From Acidobacteriota bacterium (GTDB lineage: Bacteria > Acidobacteriota > Blastocatellia > Pyrinomonadales > Pyrinomonadaceae): a DNA stretch of 64,000 bases. Below the pieces are notes generated by a model. That model had not been told where the DNA came from. It made no database searches and was given only the letters and a program-made list of their open reading frames with translations. The DNA lies in the NCBI GenBank assembly GCA_016716435.1, contig JADJWI010000008.1, positions 1 through 64,000 on the forward strand, in the 5' to 3' direction. Shown piece after piece: positions 28,308 through 35,946 of the stretch (the first letter of the stretch is position 1; the number at the start of each line of letters is the position of its first letter). Made by a program: the position numbers and the translations under genes.

Positions 28308-30011
28308 ATGTATATTTTGGGGCTTACAACTCTTGGCGATTCTGCGGCGGCGATCATTAAAGATGGGCAATTGATCGCGTCGGTCGAGGAAGAGCGTTTC
28401 TCGCGTAAAAAGCACCACGCGGGCTTTCCTTATAAGGCTATCGAATTTTGTTTGAACCAGGCCGGGATCACTTTGGCCGAGGTGGAGCACGTCGGGCATT
28501 ATTGGAAGCCCTGGATACTCCGCCATAAAGCGATGCAAGCACTAAAGGCGGGACTGATCTCGCCGGCGATGTTCAAGGCAAGGGCCGATCGCGGAGTTGC
28601 TCAGGTCAGCGATAGTTATCTGGGGATGTTTAAGCATCCGAAGCGTCTTCGAGAGCATTTTGGCGCGAGCAACTTCAAGTTTCATTTTCTGGAACATCAC
28701 CAAACGCACGCAGCTTCTGCTTTCTTCGTTTCGCCTTTTGATTCGGCGGCGATCCTTACCTGGGACGGAACGGGCGAAGATACGACCACGCTTTTCTGCA
28801 AGGGTAAGGGCAATAAGCTCGAGGTCCTGAAACGTATCAAGCTGCCGCACAGCCTCGGGCAATTCTATTCGGCGGTGACGAACTTTATCGGGTTTGATAT
28901 GTTTGCCGGCGATGAATGGAAGGTTATGGGCCTGGCGGCCTACGGCAAGCCGAAGCATTATGACTTTTTCCGCGAAAAGGTGCTAAAGACCAATGGCAAC
29001 GGTGATTTCAAATTCGATATCAAGGTTCTCGATCATCATCTGGCGAAGCATTACCAGTTTTCGGACGCAATAGTTAAGGAACTCGGGCCCGGAAGAAAGC
29101 CCGGCGAGGAACTTACCGAACACCATTGGGATATTGCCTGCTCGGCGCAGAAGGCGCTGGAAGATACGGCGATCTATCTAGTAAAGCAGATCCATGAGAT
29201 GACCGGTGAGGAGAATCTTTGCCTGGCCGGCGGAGTTGCGTTCAATTCGGTAATGAATGGCCGGATATTTCACGAAACGCCGTTCAAGCGATTCTTTGTC
29301 CAGCCCGCCGCGGGCGATGCAGGTTGCTCGCTGGGAGCGGCATATTTTGTCTGGCACCAAAAGCTTGCCAAACCTCGTGATTTTGAAATGAAACATGCCT
29401 ATTACGGGCCGGGTTTTTCAAATGAGGAATGCCGGGAAGCGCTTGATGCAGCCGAACTTGCATACGAGACTTTACCGGATGAGGAATTGCTTCCGCGTAT
29501 TGCAAAGATGATCAGCGAAGGGGCGATCATCGGTTGGTTCAATGGCCGTATGGAGCTCGGGCCGCGGGCGCTCGGTGCCCGGAGTTTTCTTGCCGATCCG
29601 CGTCGGGCGGATATGCGCGAGATATTGAACCACAAGGTAAAGCTCAGGGAATGGTTTCGTCCGCTTGCCCCCTCAATGCAGGAAGAGCATGGCCGCGAGG
29701 TTTTTGGCGTTGAGCATCATGATCCATTTATGATCACCGTTATCGAGGTGGCCGAGGACTATAAGTCGAAGATTCCGGCCGTTGTCCACGTTGACGGGAC
29801 CGCCCGGCCGCAGATGGTCAGCCGCGAGACGAATCCGCGTTATTGGAACCTGATAAATGAGTTTAAGAAGCGGACCGGAATTCCGATGCTCCTCAATACA
29901 TCTTTCAACGTTCAGGAGCCGATCGTCTGCACTCCGGAGAATGCGATAAACACATTCCGGAATTCGAATTTCGACGCCCTTGTGCTTGAGAACAACCTCG
30001 TTGTCCGCTAG
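28308..30011 (+). CDS. Carbamoyltransferase (NodU/CmcH family)
   Basis: 567 residues. The N-terminal actin-like kinase-fold half has GLTTLGDSAAAIIKDGQLIA, SVEEERFSRKKHHAGFPYKA, FLEHHQTHAASAF with the histidine cluster, AILTWDGTGEDTT and NLCLAGGVAFNSVMNGRI. The C-terminal domain has GWFNGRMELGPRALGARSFL and LNTSFNVQEPIVCTP, all family hallmarks. Such enzymes use carbamoyl phosphate and ATP to O-carbamoylate sugars or antibiotics. In this locus the likely acceptor is a sugar of the surface glycan. Full length. The gap to the next gene is 12 bases. Confidence 0.92.
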   Translation: MYILGLTTLGDSAAAIIKDGQLIASVEEERFSRKKHHAGFPYKAIEFCLNQAGITLAEVEHVGHYWKPWILRHKAMQALKAGLISPAMFKARADRGVAQVSDSYLGMFKHPKRLREHFGASNFKFHFLEHHQTHAASAFFVSPFDSAAILTWDGTGEDTTTLFCKGKGNKLEVLKRIKLPHSLGQFYSAVTNFIGFDMFAGDEWKVMGLAAYGKPKHYDFFREKVLKTNGNGDFKFDIKVLDHHLAKHYQFSDAIVKELGPGRKPGEELTEHHWDIACSAQKALEDTAIYLVKQIHEMTGEENLCLAGGVAFNSVMNGRIFHETPFKRFFVQPAAGDAGCSLGAAYFVWHQKLAKPRDFEMKHAYYGPGFSNEECREALDAAELAYETLPDEELLPRIAKMISEGAIIGWFNGRMELGPRALGARSFLADPRRADMREILNHKVKLREWFRPLAPSMQEEHGREVFGVEHHDPFMITVIEVAEDYKSKIPAVVHVDGTARPQMVSRETNPRYWNLINEFKKRTGIPMLLNTSFNVQEPIVCTPENAINTFRNSNFDALVLENNLVVR

Positions 30012-30023
30012 CGGAAGTTTTTA

Positions 30024-31385
30024 ATGATAGCCGCCGGAAAGCTTGTCTTTTTGCTCACGTTCTTTGCACTTGTCGTGCAGGGGCTGATCTTTTTTTACGA
30101 TGACCCCGATGAGCTGACCGCGCTTCCACTTGTCCTAATTCTTGGCGGCATCGCCGGTTACCTTCTTCGCGAACGAGCCAACGACCCTGACACGCATTTT
30201 CAGGCCGGCATTTTCTTTTGGGCCTTTTCCATCCGTCTCTGGATGGGGATGATAATGTACGGCTGGGACCTGAAGGAACTTTTCGGCGACGAAGACGCCT
30301 CGGGTTATGTTGCCAGTTGGGGGATGGCCAGCGCCTGGTACGAGAATGGCTTCGACGCATTTGCGTCCGATCTGGTTCGCGTTTTCTTTGAACGGCAAAA
30401 TGAGGGCCAGGCGCTTATCTGGGCGATCCCCAGCTTTATTGCGGGCGGCGAGAGCCGAATGATCGTTTCCACGGTGAACAGCTTTGCCGGAGCTTTGCTG
30501 GTCATTGTCGTTTTCCGAATGACCCGGCGGGTCTTTGATTCCGCAACGGCCCGGATCGCGGCGGTACTTGTTACCTTCTGGATGTCTCACATTCTGCTCT
30601 CGGCGACCACGGCGAAAGAGATATTGGTCATCCTCGGGGAATGGTTCGTGCTTTACATGCTGATCCGTAACGCGAAGGGATTTTCGCCCAAGGATGCCAT
30701 TGCTACGGTTCCCGCGTTGCTGGCCGTCTTCATAATGCGGTTCTACGCGGTCTATCTGCTGGCGGCAGCCGCTCTCTTTAGATTCCTGGTGGCGAGCAGG
30801 CAGAATATTGTCCGCAATGCGATCTTCGGCACGGTGATCGTCTCGGCCCTAATGATCTTTTTGGCTGCGGGCGGAGCGATACAAAGAGATTTCGAGCGGA
30901 TAGAAAGGCTGAATGAGCGGGTTGATTCCTGGCGCGAGGGAATGGCCGTGTCCACAGGTTCGGGGGTTGAGATCTATACCGAAGGTCAGTCGACCACATT
31001 GGCAATACCGGTCGCGACCGTCTATTTCTTTTTTGCACCGTTTCCCTGGGAAGCATTCAGCGGATCGGCCCGCAACGCCTTCGGGGCTGCGGAAAATATC
31101 TTCATAATCGTAATTATCATCATCGGTTTCCCAGCACTCAGGATATTCTTCAAAGTAAAGTTTGTTGAGATGGCCCCTATATTCGCATTCTGTGTGCTTT
31201 ATGCCGGTATGCATATTTGGGGGCTTTCAAATGTCGGTTTGGCGTGGCGGCATAAACAGACGATTATGCCTCTCTTCTTTATGCTCGTCGCTGTCGGCAT
31301 TACTCAGAGACAGGTTGGCTGGGCTGCTCTTACGGGACGGACGCGGCGTCGCACAAAAGACCTAAGTATCGTGAGGGCAAATTAA
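30024..31385 (+). CDS. Multi-spanning membrane protein, possible GT-C or polysaccharide polymerase
   Basis: 453 residues with about 10-12 hydrophobic segments (LVFLLTFFALVVQGLIFFY; ALPLVLILGGIAGYLL; AGIFFWAFSIRLWMGMIMYG; AAVLVTFWMSHILLSATTAK; VPALLAVFIMRFYAVYLLAA; IIVIIIIGFPALRIFF). An early acidic cluster GDEDASGYVASWG after the second or third helix recalls the Asp/Glu loop of lipid-dependent GT-C enzymes, but no family signature is certain. Position between the carbamoyltransferase and asnB, with 4-12 base gaps, makes it part of the polysaccharide operon. Candidate Wzy polymerase or glycosyltransferase. Confidence 0.6.
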   Translation: MIAAGKLVFLLTFFALVVQGLIFFYDDPDELTALPLVLILGGIAGYLLRERANDPDTHFQAGIFFWAFSIRLWMGMIMYGWDLKELFGDEDASGYVASWGMASAWYENGFDAFASDLVRVFFERQNEGQALIWAIPSFIAGGESRMIVSTVNSFAGALLVIVVFRMTRRVFDSATARIAAVLVTFWMSHILLSATTAKEILVILGEWFVLYMLIRNAKGFSPKDAIATVPALLAVFIMRFYAVYLLAAAALFRFLVASRQNIVRNAIFGTVIVSALMIFLAAGGAIQRDFERIERLNERVDSWREGMAVSTGSGVEIYTEGQSTTLAIPVATVYFFFAPFPWEAFSGSARNAFGAAENIFIIVIIIIGFPALRIFFKVKFVEMAPIFAFCVLYAGMHIWGLSNVGLAWRHKQTIMPLFFMLVAVGITQRQVGWAALTGRTRRRTKDLSIVRAN

Positions 31386-31389
31386 AAGG

Positions 31390-33276
31390 ATGTGTGGGAT
31401 CGTCGGCATTGTAAATAATGGCGGCCGCGAGGCGAGCCGGGAAGTCCTTGAGAGGATGAACCGCGCCATATTTCACCGCGGGCCGGATGACGACGGTTTT
31501 TACCTGAAAGAGAATGTCGGGCTCGCGATGCGGCGGCTCGCGATCATTGATCTCGCCTCGGGAAAGCAGCCGATCTATGACGCCAGCCGCACAAAGTGGA
31601 TCGTCTTTAACGGCGAGATCTATAACTATCAGGAATTGAGGCAAGAGCTTGAGGCAGATGGCGTTCATCTCTACACAAATTCAGATACCGAAGCGATCGT
31701 AAATCTATATGCGAAGTATGGTGCCGATTGCCTGAAGCGTTTGCGAGGAATGTTCGCTTTTGCGATCTGGGATGAGAGTGAAAAGGAGCTTTTCATTGCC
31801 CGCGACCGCGTCGGGAAAAAGCCGCTTCTGTATTCTCACCGTCCGAATGGCGATTTGATCTTCGGCTCCGAGTTCCTCGCACTTCTCGAACATCCTGACA
31901 TTTCCCGTGAGGTCGACAACACCGCGATCGACGCCTATCTTTCTTATCTTTGCGTCCCGGCTCCCTTGACCGCCTATAAAGAGATCAGGAAGCTCGAGCC
32001 CGGCCATTGGATGAAATGGCGGGCGGGAAAGATCGAAACCTCGCGGTATTGGCTGCCCGACTTTTCGAAGAAGATCAAGATCACAGAGAGCGAAGCGATC
32101 GAGGAGACGACACGGATACTTCGCGAATCGACGAGACTCCGAATGATATCCGAGGTTCCGCTCGGTGCCTTTCTTTCCGGCGGGGTCGATTCATCGACTG
32201 TTGTTGCCCTGATGGCCGAGGAGAGTTCGCAGCCGGTCAAGACCTTTTCGATCGGCTTTGAGGAGCAGGATTTCAGCGAGCTTAAGTATGCCCGCCGTGT
32301 TGCCGAGCACGTAGGTGCCGAATATAACGAATTCATTGTCCGCCCTAATGCTCTCGATGTTATTCCGACCCTCGTTGAACATTACGGCGAGCCCTATGCC
32401 GACTCATCCGCGATCCCGACCTACTACGTAGCGAAGGAAACCCGCAGGCATGTCACTGTCGCCCTAAATGGCGATGGCGGAGATGAGAGTTTCGCGGGTT
32501 ATGAGCGATATGCGGCGATGCTTGCGGCCGAGCAATATTCGAAGATACCCGGGGCTTTGAGAAAGGCGTTGATCGAGTTCCCGATCGGTCTTTATCCGAC
32601 TTCGGAGATCAAAAAGTCGCGGGCGCGTGACGTCAAGCGTTTTCTCAAGGCTGCCGTTCTTCCGCGAAATGAACGTTATTTCCGCTGGATGTCTACCTTT
32701 GACCGTGAGACGAAGCCCGAGCTTTATGCCCGCGAATTTGCCGAATCGCTGAATGGGACACGAGCGTCAGATACTCTGGATCACTGGTTCGCGTCTGCCC
32801 GGGGTTCGGGGCTTCTTGATGCGGCGTTGCTAACGGACCAGATGACATATCTGCCAAACGATTTGCTCGTAAAGGTGGATATTGCGACAATGGCAAATTC
32901 ACTGGAAGCTCGGTCGCCGTTTCTCGATCATAACCTGATCGAGTTTGCCGCGAGCCTGCCCGAAGGGCTTAAGATGTCGCGGCTTCGGCCGAAATATTTG
33001 CTCAAGAAGGTCGCCGAGCGGCTTGTGCCTCGTGAGGTGATTTACCGGCGAAAGATGGGATTTGGCGTCCCGGTCGGGAAATGGTTCCGCGGTGAAATGA
33101 AAGATTTTGTCCGCGAAGCCCTTCTCTCGGAAAGAGCTCTTGGCCGCGGAATAGTAAAGCCGGAGATGATGCGAAAGTATGTGGACGAGCACACCGGCGG
33201 CGAGCGCGACCATGCATTTCAGATCTGGACATTGCTGATGCTGGAACTTTGGTTTCAGCGATTTATTGATCGATAA
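31390..33276 (+). CDS. asnB: Asparagine synthase-type glutamine amidotransferase
   Basis: 628 residues. Class II glutamine amidotransferase domain: MCGIVGIVNNGG with the catalytic Cys2, FHRGPDDDG, RLAIIDLASGKQPI, FNGEIYNYQELR. Synthetase domain: the ATP pyrophosphatase loop FLSGGVDSSTVVAL near 255-268, HYGEPYADSSAIPTYY, LNGDGGDESFAGYERY, DLLVKVDIATMANSLEARSP. All catalytic residues are present. The family makes asparagine, but in polysaccharide loci it often amidates uronic acids or other carboxyl groups; that role is suggested by its place in this operon. An AAAGG just before the ATG is the likely ribosome site. Confidence 0.9.
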   Translation: MCGIVGIVNNGGREASREVLERMNRAIFHRGPDDDGFYLKENVGLAMRRLAIIDLASGKQPIYDASRTKWIVFNGEIYNYQELRQELEADGVHLYTNSDTEAIVNLYAKYGADCLKRLRGMFAFAIWDESEKELFIARDRVGKKPLLYSHRPNGDLIFGSEFLALLEHPDISREVDNTAIDAYLSYLCVPAPLTAYKEIRKLEPGHWMKWRAGKIETSRYWLPDFSKKIKITESEAIEETTRILRESTRLRMISEVPLGAFLSGGVDSSTVVALMAEESSQPVKTFSIGFEEQDFSELKYARRVAEHVGAEYNEFIVRPNALDVIPTLVEHYGEPYADSSAIPTYYVAKETRRHVTVALNGDGGDESFAGYERYAAMLAAEQYSKIPGALRKALIEFPIGLYPTSEIKKSRARDVKRFLKAAVLPRNERYFRWMSTFDRETKPELYAREFAESLNGTRASDTLDHWFASARGSGLLDAALLTDQMTYLPNDLLVKVDIATMANSLEARSPFLDHNLIEFAASLPEGLKMSRLRPKYLLKKVAERLVPREVIYRRKMGFGVPVGKWFRGEMKDFVREALLSERALGRGIVKPEMMRKYVDEHTGGERDHAFQIWTLLMLELWFQRFIDR

Positions 33277-33303
33277 TTTCTCGGCAATTGCCGAACGAGT
33301 TTT

Positions 33304-34050
33304 ATGAAAGGTGTAATACTTGCGGGCGGGTTAGGCTCGCGTCTTTTTCCGCTTACGAAGATAACGAACAAGCATCTTCTGCCGGTCTATAACCAGCCGA
33401 TGATCTATTATCCGATCCGGACGCTGATCAATGCCGGCATCGACGACATTATGATCGTAACTGGCGGAAACTCAGCGGGTGATTTTTTAAAGCTGCTCGG
33501 TAATGGGAAAGATTTTGGACTCAAGCACGTTAACTATACTTATCAGGAAGGCGAGGGCGGCATTGCCGATGCTCTTTCATTGGTCGAGCATTTCGCTGAT
33601 AAGGAACCGATCTGCGTCGTGCTTGGCGATAACATCATCGAGAAAAATATCCGTGCGGCCGCAGACGCATATCGCGAGCAAGGCAAGGGAGCGAAGATAC
33701 TATTGAAGGAGGTCCACGACCCGCAACGTTTTGGTGTACCGGAACTGGATGGGCAACGCGTGCTTCGGATAGAGGAAAAGCCCGCGGAACCTAAATCGAG
33801 CTTTGCTGTTATCGGCATCTATTTCTACGACAACACGGTCTTTGACGTTATCAAGACACTTAAGCCGTCCGATCGCGGTGAGTTGGAAATAACCGATGTG
33901 AATAATCATTACATTGATCGTGGAGAGATGAGCTGGAATGAGCTCGATGGCTGGTGGACCGATGCCGGGACCTTTGAGAGCCTTTTGCGGGCGTCGAATA
34001 TGGTTGCTGAAACCGGAGCGAATAACATAGGCAGCGTCTCGGCAGTCTGA
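33304..34050 (+). CDS. Sugar-phosphate nucleotidyltransferase (RmlA/glucose-1-phosphate thymidylyltransferase-like)
   Basis: 248 residues, single nucleotidyltransferase domain. The signature MKGVILAGGLGSRLFPLTKI at the N-terminus binds the NTP; then KHLLPVYNQPMIYYPI, CVVLGDNIIEKNI with the metal Asp, and RFGVPELDG and RIEEKP at mid-length, and WTDAGTFESLLRAS late. It makes an NDP-sugar from a sugar-1-phosphate, most likely dTDP-glucose. It is shorter than typical RmlA (about 290) by the C-terminal allosteric part. The RmlC-like gene follows 18 bases later, but rmlB and rmlD are not here. Confidence 0.85.
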   Translation: MKGVILAGGLGSRLFPLTKITNKHLLPVYNQPMIYYPIRTLINAGIDDIMIVTGGNSAGDFLKLLGNGKDFGLKHVNYTYQEGEGGIADALSLVEHFADKEPICVVLGDNIIEKNIRAAADAYREQGKGAKILLKEVHDPQRFGVPELDGQRVLRIEEKPAEPKSSFAVIGIYFYDNTVFDVIKTLKPSDRGELEITDVNNHYIDRGEMSWNELDGWWTDAGTFESLLRASNMVAETGANNIGSVSAV

Positions 34051-34068
34051 GATCTTAAAAGAAAAGAA

Positions 34069-34569
34069 ATGGCGGAAACAAAGAAAACGATGGTTGAATT
34101 CACCGAGGGCGAGATCAAGGATGTGGTCGTGTATCAGCTTAAAAAGTATCACGATGATCGCGGCTGGCTTGCCGAGCTGTTCCGGCACGATGAGCTTGCT
34201 GAGGAGTTCTTTCCGGTAATGTCCTACATTTCGTTCACAACTCCGGGAATCGCTCGCGGCCCACATGAACACGTCGACCAGGCGGACCTTTTCTGTTTCA
34301 TCGGCCCGTCAACATTCAATATGCGTATGTGGGACAATCGCCCGGATTCGCCTACGTTCAACTACATGATGTCGTTCGATGCCGGTATCGACGAACCCCT
34401 GGCCGTCGTCGTGCCGAAGGGTGTTGTTCACGGCTACAAGAATATCGGCGATTCGGACGGAATGGTCATAAACTGTCCCAACCGGCTCTATATGGGCGAA
34501 GGTAAAAGGGAACCGATCGACGAAATTCGTCACGAAGACGATCCGGAAACGCCATATCGAATGGATTAA
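34069..34569 (+). CDS. dTDP-4-dehydrorhamnose 3,5-epimerase-like cupin
   Basis: 166 residues. RmlC-fold features: YHDDRGWLAELFRHDEL, YISFTTPGIARGPHEHVDQ, where the RGPHxH region carries the catalytic His, FNMRMWDNRPDSPTF, and VPKGVVHGYKNIGD with the late His/Tyr loop. It probably epimerises or isomerises an NDP-keto-sugar. The canonical RmlC signature (RGLHYQ) is altered to RGPHEH, so rhamnose specificity is not assured. It follows the nucleotidyltransferase directly and presumably works on its product. Confidence 0.75.
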   Translation: MAETKKTMVEFTEGEIKDVVVYQLKKYHDDRGWLAELFRHDELAEEFFPVMSYISFTTPGIARGPHEHVDQADLFCFIGPSTFNMRMWDNRPDSPTFNYMMSFDAGIDEPLAVVVPKGVVHGYKNIGDSDGMVINCPNRLYMGEGKREPIDEIRHEDDPETPYRMD

Positions 34570-34571
34570 AA

Positions 34572-34659
34572 TTCGGCAGCCGGCAGCGTGAACCCTACAC
34601 AAACGTCTTGCCGCACCGCCTGCGAAGATAAAGCCGCGATGCGGTTGCCGGCTGCCGAA
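34572..34659. repeat. Long inverted repeat, 14-bp perfect arms
   Basis: TTCGGCAGCCGGCA (34572-34585) and TGCCGGCTGCCGAA (34646-34659) are exact complements, separated by 60 bases that contain further pairing (CCGCA/TGCGG near 34611 and 34640). It fills the gap between the epimerase-like gene and the next GT. It has no T tract, so it is not a classical terminator. It may be a mobile REP-like element or an mRNA-stabilising structure. Confidence 0.75.
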
Positions 34660-34691
34660 CCCTTAAATGGCCGACGTCCTGCGCCAGTTCA

Positions 34692-35915
34692 ATGAAAATT
34701 CTCCGAATCATCGCGAGGCTCAATGTAGGAGGCCCGGCCCGGCATGTCGTCTGGCTTACAAGGGCTCTCGAGGATGAAAACTATTCATCGCGTCTGATAG
34801 CTGGAAGCGTCCCGGAAGGCGAAGAAAGCATGGAGTACTTCGCCGAGGAGAACGGAGTCGAGCCGGTTTACCTTCGCGAGATGAGCCGGGAACTTTCGCT
34901 CCGCGACGTTATCTCGTTATTTAAGGTCTATCGCGAACTGTTGCGATTCGAACCCGACTTGATCCACACACACACGGCGAAAGCGGGCACGATCGGCAGG
35001 GCCGCAGCTTTTGCTTACAGATGGCTCACACTTTCTACGTTGGTCGGGCGGCCAAGACGAGTGAGGATGGTTCACACATTTCACGGCCACGTTTTTCATA
35101 GCTACTACGGTGCGGCGAAAACATCCCTTTTTCTCTTCATTGAACGGGTTCTTGCAAGGTTTGCGACCGATCGGATCGTCGTCATCAGCCGGCAGCAGCT
35201 TGAAGAGATAAACACTACTTTCAAGGTCGGCAAACCCAAGCAATTCAAGGTGATCCCGCTCGGGATCGATCTTGAGCCGTTCGATGTGACGCTAGACGCA
35301 CGTTCCGCTATCCGATCCGAATGGAAGGTCGCCGACGATCAACTGCTTTTCGGTTTCGTTGGCCGGCTTACGGAGATAAAGAACATCCCGCTATTGATCG
35401 AGGCTATGGGACGCCTAATGACGACGGACGCATCCCTATCGGAAAAGATGAAGTTCGTTATCGTCGGCGATGGGCAACTGCGACCAGAATTGGAAGGACT
35501 TGTGAATGATGCTGGTTTGGACAACGAGATCATCTTTGCGGGAAACCGGACTGATATTCCTGCGGTGTATTCTGCTCTTGACGCCGTAGTTCTGACATCG
35601 CTGAATGAAGGAACGCCGCTTTCGCTGATCGAGGCGATGGCCGCAGGCAAACCTGTCATTTCTTCGATGGTCGGCGGTGTTGCGGATCTCTTAGGTGCAT
35701 TCGAGGACGACCTCGACGGTTTTCATCGATACGAGCGTGGACTCGGTTTTGCCTCGGGGGACGCCAAAGGGTTAGAAATGTGCTTGAACTATTTGGGGAA
35801 TAATGAAAAATTACGTAATGAGCTCGGGCAAAATGGTAAGGTCTTTGTTAGAAAATTTTATTCGAAGGAACGGCTGATCGACGACGTAAAGGCTCTTTAC
35901 CGTGAGCTTGTTTGA
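34692..35915 (+). CDS. Glycosyltransferase family 4
   Basis: 407 residues. GT-B: MKILRIIARLNVGGPARHVV with the N-terminal glycine-rich loop, LIHTHTAKAGTIGRAAAF, VHTFHGHVFHSYYG, then DRIVVISRQQLEEI, FKVIPLGIDLEPFDV, LLFGFVGRLTEIKNIPLLIE, KFVIVGDGQLRPELE, and ALDAVVLTSLNEGTPLSLIE then AMAAGKPVISSMVGG with E-x7-E. Resembles CapM/WbpX-like transferases. It is set apart from the upstream genes by the inverted repeat, and followed at 31 bases by the initiating phosphotransferase fusion. Confidence 0.92.
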   Translation: MKILRIIARLNVGGPARHVVWLTRALEDENYSSRLIAGSVPEGEESMEYFAEENGVEPVYLREMSRELSLRDVISLFKVYRELLRFEPDLIHTHTAKAGTIGRAAAFAYRWLTLSTLVGRPRRVRMVHTFHGHVFHSYYGAAKTSLFLFIERVLARFATDRIVVISRQQLEEINTTFKVGKPKQFKVIPLGIDLEPFDVTLDARSAIRSEWKVADDQLLFGFVGRLTEIKNIPLLIEAMGRLMTTDASLSEKMKFVIVGDGQLRPELEGLVNDAGLDNEIIFAGNRTDIPAVYSALDAVVLTSLNEGTPLSLIEAMAAGKPVISSMVGGVADLLGAFEDDLDGFHRYERGLGFASGDAKGLEMCLNYLGNNEKLRNELGQNGKVFVRKFYSKERLIDDVKALYRELV

Positions 35916-35946
35916 ACGTCTCAACATTGATTTTTAGTCTCTTAGC

